A stretch of 10,433 nucleotides of DNA from CAXBYZ01 sp043826085 (GCA_043826085.1 JBDRQW010000044.1:1-10433); one strand, 5' to 3'; shown: positions 1 to 5,525, counted from the first letter of the stretch. Translations and numbers: made by a program. Notes: generated from the letters alone by a model not told the origin.

Positions 1-127
1 CGATGATGGAAATAACGACGAGGAGTTCGATTAGGGTAAAGCCCCTCGATAAACTCGGGGTAAAGCCCCTCGATAAACTCGGGGTAAAGCCCCTCGACTT
101 TGCTCGGGATAAACCTTTTTTATTCAT
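1..127 (-). CDS. Type IV pseudopilin, N-terminal part only (cut by window edge)
   Basis: The reading frame opens at ATG 127-125 and runs off the left edge after 42 residues. It encodes a type III (prepilin) signal: MNKKG, then a 24-residue insert, then FTLIELLVVISII, the start of the hydrophobic N-terminal helix shared by pilins and pseudopilins. Prepilin peptidase would cut after Gly29, leaving Phe at +1 and Glu34 at +5. The insert consists of three 8-residue units (LSRAKSRG, FTPSLSRG, FTPSLSRG), each ending in RG before F, so it copies the cleavage junction. The pilin upstream at 217-927 carries the same kind of insert with two units, and 89 bp separate the genes, so they probably share a transcript. 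Pseudopilins build the envelope-spanning fibre of type IV pilus, type II secretion or DNA-uptake machines; which one cannot be told from this fragment. Identity as a pilin-like protein is secure. Confidence 0.88.
   Translation of the reverse strand, partial: MNKKGLSRAKSRGFTPSLSRGFTPSLSRGFTLIELLVVISII
41..112 (-). repeat. Three 24-bp units inserted in pilin leader
   Basis: This 72-bp stretch is three 24-bp units lying between codons MNKKG and FTLIE of the edge pilin. Units two and three are identical and encode FTPSLSRG; the first is a related unit encoding LSRAKSRG. Each unit has CCC(C)/GGG(G) blocks around CGA...TCG and can form a short imperfect hairpin with a bulged A. The same DNA, one unit shorter, is at 868-915. 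Confidence 0.9.
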
Positions 128-150
128 AACTTTATTATACATGTTAATTC

Positions 151-187
151 CACTCCCGGAGTGAAAGAAGTTCACACTCCGGGAGTG
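151..187. repeat. 13-11-13 double palindrome between pilin genes
   Basis: Perfect 13-bp inverted repeats (151-163 CACTCCCGGAGTG and 175-187 CACTCCGGGAGTG) surround an 11-nt spacer. Each arm is itself almost palindromic, so either one long hairpin or two small ones can form. It lies in the gap between two minus-strand pilin genes, but on the minus strand no T-run follows, so it is not a classical intrinsic terminator. An element of the same geometry is at 8390-8426. Confidence 0.75.
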
Positions 188-216
188 TTTTGCAACCCTT
201 TTTATATTTCATAATT

Positions 217-927
217 TTAATCTTTAATACAAGGGGTTAAACAAGTGCCGGGATCGGTATAATAAATTTTGCCAGAATGATTAGCTTGACACTTGTCATA
301 ATCACCACAATCACTACAACTAGGATTAACATATAAAGAGCTTGCAAGACTGCATAGATTATTGTTTGTTTCCAAATCAATATTGGTACTGGAAACACCA
401 TAGTTGTAAGTAAAATCAGGTGAAGGCCCGCAACCATAATGGCAATTAATTTCGGCAATCACCAGATCATTGGTATTTGCCAAGATATCATAAATACGAT
501 ACCAAGTAGGACAGGAATTATTGTCAACTTGATAAAAATATTCTTTTAATGGCTGGTCGGGGTCGCAGGGAAGGTTTGGTAGATAAGGAGAAAAATCCGG
601 AGAAGTTGACTGACTGCCGCAGATGTGACAGGTGAGAGTTCCGTCAGCTTGTATAATTGGAGAGTCGTAACAGACTTTTTCCAGGCCCGGAATTGGATAG
701 CAGTCATTGTCATTATAATAATCTTCAAAGGCAATTGATAGGCTTTTTAGGTGGTCTTTTCGTTGGGCGTCACGGGCTTTGTTAATTTGATTTTTCCAAG
801 AAAACCAACCCATTAAAATTAAAACCATGAGAATGGCAAAGACGACTAAAATTTCGATGAGGGTAAAGCCCCTCGATAAACTCGGGGTAAAGCCCCTCGA
901 CTTTGCTCGGGATAAACCACGTTTCAT
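217..927 (-). CDS. Cys-rich type IV pseudopilin (GspG/type II secretion-like)
   Basis: This 236-residue pilin-like protein has the leader MKRG plus a 16-residue insert, then FTLIEILVVFAILMVLILMG, the hydrophobic N-terminal helix. Processing after Gly20 places Glu25 at mature position 5. The globular part has the pattern NDNDCYPIPG, YLPNLPCDP, CPTWYRIYDIL and YNYGVSS, which I associate with GspG-like pseudopilins of CPR genomes, and 14 cysteines suggesting a disulphide-rich exported fold. Its ATG (927-925) overlaps the TGA of the upstream nucleotidyltransferase as ATGA, so the two are probably translationally coupled. The leader insert (residues 5-20) is two 24-bp repeat units and contains an extra RG/FT junction at Gly12-Phe13. 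The protein would sit in the cytoplasmic membrane and assemble into a pilus or DNA-uptake fibre; the nearby dprA and comM fit a transformation role, but that is inference. Confidence 0.9.
   Translation of the reverse strand: MKRGLSRAKSRGFTPSLSRGFTLIEILVVFAILMVLILMGWFSWKNQINKARDAQRKDHLKSLSIAFEDYYNDNDCYPIPGLEKVCYDSPIIQADGTLTCHICGSQSTSPDFSPYLPNLPCDPDQPLKEYFYQVDNNSCPTWYRIYDILANTNDLVIAEINCHYGCGPSPDFTYNYGVSSTNIDLETNNNLCSLASSLYVNPSCSDCGDYDKCQANHSGKIYYTDPGTCLTPCIKD
868..915 (-). repeat. Two 24-bp units inserted in pilin leader
   Basis: This 48-bp insert lies between codons MKRG and FTLIE. It encodes LSRAKSRG and FTPSLSRG and matches the corresponding DNA at 41-112. The ancestral leader was presumably MKRGFTLIE; cutting after any unit's RG still leaves F at +1, but only the last gives the Glu at +5. 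Confidence 0.9.
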
Positions 928-1532
928 AGTAAACTGATTTTAGTTAATGTTTGTTTAATAATATCATCTTTGATGGCAAAAGTGGGTAGGTATTCGATGG
1001 GTTGAGAGTAGTTAAGGTCTTTATAATAGACTAGTTGTTCACGAAAAAGCTTTTGATCAAATTGACTGCCAAAGATTTTTTCGGCTTTGGCAACCACTTG
1101 TTTTAAAGAATGTTTTTTAAAGATAAAGTAAAGATCAACATAATCTTTCCATTTGGCTCGCATACCTAAAGTAAAAGCTTTCATGGCGCCAAGAGTTAAG
1201 GGATCGGGCATGGTAATGATATTTTGAAACATAACTTGATGTTTAGTGGGGTAGTGGTAGGTATAAAAAGTGGTTTGGATGTTATCAATAAGTAGTGTAA
1301 ATTCGGTTTTGGTTTCTATCATGATTCGGTTAATGGTGTGTTTGGATTCAATTAAGCGACGAATTTTTAGATTATCAAAGGGTTTGATGGAAAACAAGTC
1401 ATAGTCAATGGAGCGGCGGTGTCCTAATTGAAGAGCCAAGGCAGTGCCACCAACCAGATAAAAGTCAGGGTGAAAGTTTTTGATTAAAGGTAAAAGTTTT
1501 TTTTGGCTAGGAGGTAGAATTTCAGGATGCAT
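924..1532 (-). CDS. AbiEii/AbiGii-like nucleotidyltransferase
   Basis: The 202-residue protein has the minimal nucleotidyltransferase signature: FYLVGGTALALQLGHRRSIDYDLF (given here as a motif span, residues 24-47) holds the GG(T/S) nucleotide-binding turn at 28-30 and the metal-binding pair Asp43/Asp45. A second conserved block, GAMKAFTLGMRAKWKDYVDLYFI within residues 115-137, is the Lys/Asp-rich part typical of the AbiEii toxin superfamily. Some family members act as toxins that transfer nucleotides to RNA acceptors in abortive infection; many CPR copies are uncharacterised. It overlaps by 11 bp the small gene upstream (1522-1797), a two-gene arrangement resembling a toxin-antitoxin pair, and it ends in an ATGA overlap with the pseudopilin downstream. 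The fold assignment is strong; toxicity is not shown. Confidence 0.85.
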   Translation of the reverse strand: MHPEILPPSQKKLLPLIKNFHPDFYLVGGTALALQLGHRRSIDYDLFSIKPFDNLKIRRLIESKHTINRIMIETKTEFTLLIDNIQTTFYTYHYPTKHQVMFQNIITMPDPLTLGAMKAFTLGMRAKWKDYVDLYFIFKKHSLKQVVAKAEKIFGSQFDQKLFREQLVYYKDLNYSQPIEYLPTFAIKDDIIKQTLTKISLL

Positions 1533-1797
1533 ATTTATTAAAATAGAATTTAAAATAGTTTTTGACTAAAGGGTGTAAGTTGCAACGTTTTTGATTGGCA
1601 AGTTGGTGATATATAAAGCCTAGTTTTTTGGTGGTAAGGATGGATTTAAGTTCTAAGAATTGCTCCCAAGAACCATAATTTAAGACAGCTTCGGTGATAG
1701 CTTTTAGGTCAAGTTGGTCGTAGCCTTTGGTATACCAAATTAAGCTGGGATTTTTTTTAATAATATTTCTGGCTTTGGTAAGAGCGGTGGAGGGCAT
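1522..1797 (-). CDS. Small partner of AbiEii-like nucleotidyltransferase (DUF6922-like)
   Basis: This is a 91-residue basic protein with no signal peptide or membrane segment. Its middle (IWYTKGYDQLDLKAITEAV, then LNYGSWEQFLELKSIL) resembles the small helical proteins, DUF6922-like by my recollection, found just upstream of AbiEii-type nucleotidyltransferases. Its stop overlaps the start of that enzyme by 11 bp, so the pair is co-translated and the small protein may be the cognate antitoxin or regulator. That role comes from gene order, not from a known activity. The ATG at 1797-1795 has no Shine-Dalgarno sequence; a TAAAAT hexamer sits six bases upstream (1809-1804), so the message may be leaderless. 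Confidence 0.7.
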   Translation of the reverse strand: MPSTALTKARNIIKKNPSLIWYTKGYDQLDLKAITEAVLNYGSWEQFLELKSILTTKKLGFIYHQLANQKRCNLHPLVKNYFKFYFNKYAS

Positions 1798-1803
1798 AGG
1801 ATT

Positions 1804-1809
1804 ATTTTA
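1804..1809 (-). promoter_or_regulatory. Possible -10 box for the nucleotidyltransferase-pilin operon
   Basis: On the minus strand TAAAAT (1809-1804) is followed by six bases and then the ATG at 1797, the spacing expected for a leaderless transcript. No good -35 is visible at 16-18 bp, so this is tentative. Confidence 0.3.
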
Positions 1810-1830
1810 GCATATTATGTTGAATAACAA

Positions 1831-1850
1831 CTCAAGGTTACGAACCTTGA
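1831..1850 (+). repeat. Main-family palindrome, copy 1 (3' flank of RAYT gene)
   Basis: The sequence is CTCAAGGTT-ACG-AACCTTGA, eight of whose arm pairs are perfect, directly abutting the TAG stop of the transposase gene (1853-1851). The loop is ACG on the plus strand, as in every main-family copy here. Confidence 0.92.
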
Positions 1851-2537
1851 CTAACTATAGGGTTGGTCTAAGGAGATTTTTTCAAGTAGTGCGGGACTGT
1901 CTTCTGTTTGTTCTACGAATTTTTGGTATTGTTGGATTGGAGTTTTTGGGAAGTGATTTAGAATAGTGGAAGTTTTGAGCCATGGTCTATCAAGATTGCC
2001 CAGATAGTCTTGATAAGATGAGTAGGGGTAGGTTGATAGGGGTTGAGATTTGAGAAGAGGCAAGGGGTTGCGGTGGATGTATTTGGAGAGATGTAGGAGT
2101 TGTTCGGTTGAGTCAACAATAACATTTTTATAACGACCTTGGAAAAGAGTTCCTGAGCGTTTGTATTTGTGTTTGGCAAACATCGAGTAGGTGATCATGA
2201 CACGGCGCATGTAGTTAGTGATACTATTATTTTGTGTTGGTTTGTTTTTTTGGTAAATAAGAAAGTGAAAATGATTGGGCATTAAGCAGTAGGAATGTAT
2301 TTCAAATGATGACTCAAGGTTACGAACCTTGAGTAGTTTGATTTTGGATGTTTCGGCATGACGTTGGAGGATAGATAGGGCTTTGCCACTAGGGTAATTT
2401 ATATAATATTGAAGGATGTCAGTGAAGGTAGAGTAGTCAATTACATCTTTAAAAATGTTGAGTTTATTAGCTCCACGGTTGAAGATATGGTAGAAGTTGC
2501 CTGGGCGAAAATTGCGACGATAATATATACTGGGCAT
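1851..2537 (-). CDS. REP-associated tyrosine transposase (RAYT, Y1_Tnp / TnpA_REP)
   Basis: This 228-residue protein belongs to the IS200-like Y1 transposase group that mobilises REP-type palindromes as single-stranded DNA. It has the opening FYHIFNRGANK (15-25), the HUH metal motif within MPNHFHFLI (86-94; His89 and His91), RSGTLFQGRYKN (127-138) and KYIHRNP (152-158), where Tyr153 is the likely nucleophile. Length and motif order are normal, so it looks intact. There are no terminal inverted repeats or partner tnpB, as expected for RAYT loci. Main-family palindromes flank it on both sides (1831-1850, 2550-2570) and a third lies inside it, encoding residues 68-76 (LLKVRNLES) in a variable stretch just before the HUH block. 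This arrangement makes it the best candidate for the enzyme that spreads the repeat family. The start has no Shine-Dalgarno sequence. Confidence 0.92.
   Translation of the reverse strand: MPSIYYRRNFRPGNFYHIFNRGANKLNIFKDVIDYSTFTDILQYYINYPSGKALSILQRHAETSKIKLLKVRNLESSFEIHSYCLMPNHFHFLIYQKNKPTQNNSITNYMRRVMITYSMFAKHKYKRSGTLFQGRYKNVIVDSTEQLLHLSKYIHRNPLPLLKSQPLSTYPYSSYQDYLGNLDRPWLKTSTILNHFPKTPIQQYQKFVEQTEDSPALLEKISLDQPYS
2312..2334 (+). repeat. Main-family palindrome, copy 2 (inside RAYT gene)
   Basis: A full 23-bp copy: perfect 10-bp arms ACTCAAGGTT / AACCTTGAGT with loop ACG. On the coding (minus) strand it reads CTC AAG GTT CGT AAC CTT GAG, giving LKVRNLE in frame within the transposase. Confidence 0.95.
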
Positions 2538-2549
2538 GTATATATATTA

Positions 2550-2570
2550 ACTCAAGGTTACGAACCTTGT
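2550..2570 (+). repeat. Main-family palindrome, copy 3 (between RAYT and dprA)
   Basis: Nearly full copy, ACTCAAGGTT-ACG-AACCTTGT, in the 44-bp gap between divergent RAYT and dprA starts. It ends directly before the AAAGGGG ribosome-binding site of dprA (2571-2577), so a hairpin in the leader could affect dprA translation. Confidence 0.93.
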
Positions 2571-2577
2571 AAAGGGG
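2571..2577 (+). promoter_or_regulatory. dprA ribosome-binding site next to palindrome
   Basis: AAAGGGG four bases before the ATG at 2582 is the only clear Shine-Dalgarno sequence placed for this start, and it fixes it. It touches palindrome copy 3. Confidence 0.6.
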
Positions 2578-2581
2578 AAAT

Positions 2582-3508
2582 ATGAGGGAGTGGAAAAAGT
2601 GGGGGATAAAGGAGATAAAAGATGGTGATGGGGAGTGGCCGGTGAGGTTGAAGACGATTAAGCCACCGGTGAAGAAATTGTATTATCGTGGGGATTGGGA
2701 TAATAAAATTTTTGAAAATTGTTTGGCGGTGGTGGGGTCGCGAAAGATGACTAATTATGGCGAGTCAGTGGTGGAGAAAATCTTGCCGATGGTGGTGCAA
2801 GCCGGGGTGACAATTGTGTCCGGGTTTATGTATGGGGTGGATTCAAAGGCTCATCAGGTTTGTTTGGATTATGGTGGTAAGACGATTGCGGTTTTTGGAT
2901 CGGGTTTGGATGAGTTGACACCGGCGAGTAATGATAAATTGTATAGCGAAATTTTGGCTAGCGGGGGGTTGGTAATGAGTGAGTATGAGAGTAAAGAAAA
3001 GGCAAGGCGGTGGATGTTTCCGCAGAGAAATAGGATTGTGGCCGGGTTAAGTCAGGCGACTTTGGTGATTGAGGGTGGGGAGAAAAGCGGGACTTTGATT
3101 ACGGCTAAGTTGACGTTGGGACAGGGGAAGAAAGTATTGGCAGTGCCTGGGCCGGTGGGGGCGAGTCAGGCAGTGGCCACCAATGATTTGATTAAAAAAG
3201 GGGCGGTGTTGGTGACGAGTGGGGAGGATATTTTAAAGGTGATGAGCCAAGGTTCCGAACTAGCCCTTCGGGATCGTCTCGACAAAATGTCGGGACTGGA
3301 AGTTCGGAACCCTAAGACTTTGGGTGTGAGTCAGGTTGAAAAGCGGATTGTGGAGGAGTTGGAGAGGGAGAGTTTGGATATGGATGAGTTGGCGAGAAAG
3401 TTGAAGATGGGGGTGGTGGAGCTGGCGCAAAAATTATCCGAGTTGCAATTAAAGGGACTGGTGGCAGAGCGAGGAGGGAAGTATACTACTCAAGGTTACG
3501 AACCTTGA
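2582..3508 (+). CDS. dprA: DNA-processing protein DprA (with repeat-derived linker and C-terminus)
   Basis: DprA binds incoming single-stranded DNA in the cytoplasm and loads RecA on it during natural transformation. The 308-residue protein shows the Rossmann-type core: VGSR (51-54), SGFMYGVDSKAH (80-91, canonical SGxAxGIDxxAH), FGSGLD (105-110), FPQRNRIVAGLS (146-157) and EGGEKSGTLITA (164-175). The N-terminal SAM-like domain of longer homologues is missing. A winged-helix domain follows at about 250-300. Two repeat elements contribute protein: the nested hairpin at 3248-3313 encodes residues 223-244 in the linker between the domains, and palindrome copy 4 encodes the last residues TQGYEP and the TGA stop. 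Both lie outside the conserved core, so function should be kept. The 3' end overlaps the convergent gene by 13 bp. Confidence 0.96.
   Translation: MREWKKWGIKEIKDGDGEWPVRLKTIKPPVKKLYYRGDWDNKIFENCLAVVGSRKMTNYGESVVEKILPMVVQAGVTIVSGFMYGVDSKAHQVCLDYGGKTIAVFGSGLDELTPASNDKLYSEILASGGLVMSEYESKEKARRWMFPQRNRIVAGLSQATLVIEGGEKSGTLITAKLTLGQGKKVLAVPGPVGASQAVATNDLIKKGAVLVTSGEDILKVMSQGSELALRDRLDKMSGLEVRNPKTLGVSQVEKRIVEELERESLDMDELARKLKMGVVELAQKLSELQLKGLVAERGGKYTTQGYEP
3248..3313 (+). repeat. Nested hairpin element inserted in dprA linker
   Basis: Outer arms GGTTCCGAACT (3251-3261) and AGTTCGGAACC (3301-3311) pair over 11 bp. Inside are a small hairpin CCC-TTC-GGG (3264-3272) and a 9-bp hairpin GTCTCGACA-AAA-TGTCGGGAC (3276-3296, one T-G pair). 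The element could fold as a three-way junction. Its left arm, CAAGGTTCCGAAC (3248-3260), matches the main family in 12 of 13 positions, so it may be a longer relative. It stays in frame. Confidence 0.8.
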
Positions 3509-3510
3509 GT
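3488..3510 (+). repeat. Main-family palindrome, copy 4 (supplies two stop codons)
   Basis: A full 23-bp copy followed by AAAAAA. On the plus strand it is read ACT CAA GGT TAC GAA CCT TGA, ending dprA; on the minus strand it is read ACT CAA GGT TCG TAA, ending the 468-aa gene. A hairpin here sits between two convergent genes, but no T-run follows it in either direction. Confidence 0.95.
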
Positions 3511-4902
3511 AAAAAACTCATCAGCTACACCAGATAATTTAAACGGAAAATCAGTAAGTAATATTTTTTTTGCATCGTGAACACTGCCGTTAATTTTTTT
3601 GGCTAGATTTTCTAATAAAGGTATTTTGATTAATAATTCCAGAGTTGTACGCATCACTTTTGAAAAATAGTCATTTGGCGTAGTTACATGAAAATCACCT
3701 AAGGCCAGATTATTCCAGGGGGTGATATTGCCAGATAAAATTTGTTGAGCCCAAATACTAACGACTTCTTTATGACGTAAAGAACATAAAGGAGAATAGG
3801 GATTAATTTCTTTTGTTTGAACTGTTTGGTAATTTATAGGGTAACCTGTTTTATCGGTCATCCATGAACCAGGAGGAATTTTTTTAATTGGTTCTAAGGG
3901 TATAGGTGAGTAGCTATTAGTTAGATTTGATTCAGGCAAGATGAAAGCTTTGGAAATTGCTTCTGGGGGTATCATGATTGACGGGAAAATAGTATCTGGT
4001 GGGCGATCAGAAACTGGAAAAATAAATATGGGTATTTTTTGGAAAATTTTACGAGTATCAATTTCTAGAATTATAGCTTCTGATGGTTTAGGAGATTGAC
4101 GAGAAAAATAGGTTAACCCTGAATGTAAAAAAATTTCCATAATGGCCAGACGTTTTTCCTTTTTTTCTGGAGTTATTTTTCCACGTAATAACTGTTCGAG
4201 GGTAATATACCAACCTTCACGTATTCCTGTATATTGATGCAATATGCTTAATAATGTATTGATGTATTTGTTAATATTTGAATCTGGACTAGGTTTATCA
4301 CCATTGTCTAAAATGGTTAGCAATTCGATTAATTGAGGATGGAGCTTAAATGGTTTTTTACCATTCTGATCACTCTCAAAAAGAATGTTTGTTAGCTGAC
4401 TATCTACTGTTTGACCAGCGTTGGCAATTCTATGCTCAATTACCAATTGTTCAGCGTCAATTTTTCTTCCTGACCAGACAAAAGCGTCTTTTGAATCTAA
4501 ATCAATGCCCATGTTAAGCATAAATCGAGAAAATAATTCAATGCCTACTCCTCGATGAGTATCAATTTTTAATTTGTAGTGAGTTTCAGGTGGATATAAA
4601 CCAAAACCTTTTTTTAAATTTTCTAGAGCTAAAGATGAAGTAATGGAATAAACAGGGCCTTCACCAAATAACTGCTCCGGTTTATCAGTGACAAAAATAT
4701 ATTTTTCTTGGTATCTAGATCGAGGATGATAAGGCCTGAGAATATCGGGAGGATAAAAATGATTTAATTGAGGGGCAATTCTTTCAACTGGTTGTCTCAT
4801 AGTCCTTTTTAGCTCAGCGTAAAGTTTTTCTTTAGAGTAAGCTATTGGATTTACTTCAAACAAATCTGCTTTTGAAGTTGATAAAACGTCAGGGGGTAAC
4901 AT
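3496..4902 (-). CDS. Hypothetical protein, 468 aa
   Basis: I do not recognise this protein. It is a complete, cytoplasmic-looking polypeptide with no signal peptide, membrane helix or obvious nucleotide-binding motif. Possible folded blocks are KYIFVTDKPEQLFGEG (67-82), a region with HYKLKIDTHRGVGIELF (about 108-124) and a C-terminal part with CSLRHKEVVSIWAQQILSG. The FVTDKP and VGIEL phrases might suggest an ART-like or metabolite-binding fold, but that is only a guess. The last residues TQGS and the stop come from palindrome copy 4. The start ATG (4902-4900) lacks a Shine-Dalgarno sequence and has TATAAT six bases upstream. Composition differs from dprA and comM: the plus strand loses its marked G excess here, so the gene may have been acquired separately with the adjacent toxin-antitoxin pair. 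Confidence 0.75.
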   Translation of the reverse strand: MLPPDVLSTSKADLFEVNPIAYSKEKLYAELKRTMRQPVERIAPQLNHFYPPDILRPYHPRSRYQEKYIFVTDKPEQLFGEGPVYSITSSLALENLKKGFGLYPPETHYKLKIDTHRGVGIELFSRFMLNMGIDLDSKDAFVWSGRKIDAEQLVIEHRIANAGQTVDSQLTNILFESDQNGKKPFKLHPQLIELLTILDNGDKPSPDSNINKYINTLLSILHQYTGIREGWYITLEQLLRGKITPEKKEKRLAIMEIFLHSGLTYFSRQSPKPSEAIILEIDTRKIFQKIPIFIFPVSDRPPDTIFPSIMIPPEAISKAFILPESNLTNSYSPIPLEPIKKIPPGSWMTDKTGYPINYQTVQTKEINPYSPLCSLRHKEVVSIWAQQILSGNITPWNNLALGDFHVTTPNDYFSKVMRTTLELLIKIPLLENLAKKINGSVHDAKKILLTDFPFKLSGVADEFFTQGS

Positions 4903-4908
4903 ATGTTA

Positions 4909-4914
4909 ATTATA
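4909..4914 (-). promoter_or_regulatory. -10 box for the 468-aa gene
   Basis: A perfect minus-strand TATAAT (4914-4909) lies six bases before the ATG at 4902, which would make the transcript leaderless. No good -35 is seen; the inverted repeat at 4921-4941 covers the expected -35/spacer region. Confidence 0.45.
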
Positions 4915-4920
4915 CTATAA

Positions 4921-4941
4921 GATTACAAGGTTATTGTAATC
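4921..4941. repeat. Operator-like inverted repeat
   Basis: GATTACAA (4921-4928) and TTGTAATC (4934-4941) form perfect 8-bp arms around GGTTA. It lies just upstream of the TATAAT of the 468-aa gene and 31 bp before the -35 box of the toxin-antitoxin operon. The position suits a repressor site, but the regulator is unknown. Confidence 0.5.
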
Positions 4942-4942
4942 T

Positions 4943-4965
4943 ACTCAAGGTTACGAACCTTGAGT
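4943..4965 (+). repeat. Main-family palindrome, copy 5 (divergent promoter region)
   Basis: A full 23-bp copy followed by AAAAA, sitting between the operator-like repeat and the -35 box of the toxin-antitoxin promoter (4973). Confidence 0.95.
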
Positions 4966-4972
4966 AAAAATG

Positions 4973-5002
4973 TTGACAAGAAATAAGAAGATTTGTTATA
5001 AT
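4973..5002 (+). promoter_or_regulatory. Sigma-70-type promoter of the toxin-antitoxin operon
   Basis: TTGACA (4973-4978) and TATAAT (4997-5002) are both perfect consensus boxes with an 18-bp spacer. Transcription would begin near 5009, which rules out the upstream in-frame ATG at 4970 as the antitoxin start. Confidence 0.75.
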
Positions 5003-5007
5003 TTCTT

Positions 5008-5020
5008 AAGCCAAAGGCTT
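5008..5020 (+). promoter_or_regulatory. Small hairpin at the start of the antitoxin message
   Basis: AAGCC-AAA-GGCTT lies at the predicted transcription start and covers the only Shine-Dalgarno-like bases (AAAGG, 5013-5017) before ATG 5027. It could be the RHH operator or a translational brake. Confidence 0.4.
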
Positions 5021-5026
5021 ACAAGT

Positions 5027-5305
5027 ATGACCACAATGACAATTTCTTTACCAGATCAAGTAGCAAAGCGGGTGGATGAAGCCGTAGATACTCAGGGTTT
5101 TGCGACTCGAAGTGAGTTTATTCGAAATTTAATTAGACGTTATTTTTTTACAGAAGTTAGCTTTGAGGAGTATGAGTCAAAGCCTTTAAGTTCGGTAAAA
5201 AAGGATTTGATTGCAACAGGTAAATATAAAAAAGTGTTTATTGACAGTATAATAAAGGGGTTAAAAAAATCATCTGCCTATGGAAGTAAAATCGCTAAGG
5301 CCTGA
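5027..5305 (+). CDS. Ribbon-helix-helix antitoxin
   Basis: This 92-residue protein starts with MTTMTISLPDQVAKRVDEA, then GFATRSEFIRNLIRRYF: a short beta strand followed by two helices, the classic RHH (CopG/ParD-type) DNA-binding fold. Such proteins dimerise on operators through the strand and neutralise the toxin with the C-terminal tail (about residues 50-92, Lys-rich). I chose ATG 5027 because the upstream ATG at 4970 precedes the promoter; ATG 5036 is also possible. The gene overlaps the toxin gene by 26 bp, a typical coupled toxin-antitoxin layout. It probably represses its own promoter at 4973-5002. Confidence 0.85.
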   Translation: MTTMTISLPDQVAKRVDEAVDTQGFATRSEFIRNLIRRYFFTEVSFEEYESKPLSSVKKDLIATGKYKKVFIDSIIKGLKKSSAYGSKIAKA

Positions 5306-5525
5306 CTTAGTAAAGTATTTAAAGAAAAGAAACTTACTTAAAAAATACACAAAGCAAGTTAATTTATTTGAGAAGAATTCAAGATATCCATCTTTGCATA
5401 CGGAGATTTTAGAACCAAAGCACCTCAGGATTTATTCGTTTAGAGTTGATAGAAAGTATCGGGCGATATTTATTATTAAAAGTGGTAAAGTTGAGGTAGT
5501 AGATATTAATTTGCATTATAATTAA
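5280..5525 (+). CDS. RelE/ParE-superfamily toxin
   Basis: This 81-residue basic protein has the compact RelE-type pattern: an N-terminal helix pair (LVKYLKKRNLLKKYTKQVNLF), the link RYPSLHTEILEPKHLRIYSFRV, then DRKYRAIFII and KVEVVDINLHYN, equivalent to the usual strand run ending in VDIGTHD. RelE toxins cleave mRNA on the ribosome; the ParE branch inhibits gyrase. The sequence fits the mRNA interferase side better (SFRVDRKYRAIF with basic residues), but the activity is not proven. The gene overlaps the antitoxin by 26 bp and the convergent VanY-like gene by 20 bp at the 3' end. Confidence 0.85.
   Translation: MEVKSLRPDLVKYLKKRNLLKKYTKQVNLFEKNSRYPSLHTEILEPKHLRIYSFRVDRKYRAIFIIKSGKVEVVDINLHYN

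Noticed and set aside
1831..2570. CRISPR array, because of recurring short palindromic repeats
   Set aside because: The copies are hundreds of bases apart, irregular and mostly within or between genes; there are no equal spacers or cas genes.
3488..3510. Classical intrinsic terminator
   Set aside because: The 10-bp stem is strong, but the plus strand continues with A's and the minus strand has no T-run after it, so only a hairpin barrier can be claimed.
4970..5026. Longer antitoxin reading frame starting at ATG 4970
   Set aside because: It would begin upstream of and run through a consensus TTGACA/TATAAT promoter, and the added residues do not belong to the RHH fold.
5241..5253. Internal promoter (TTGACA next to TATAAT) before the toxin gene
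   Set aside because: The two hexamers are only one base apart, far too close for a promoter.
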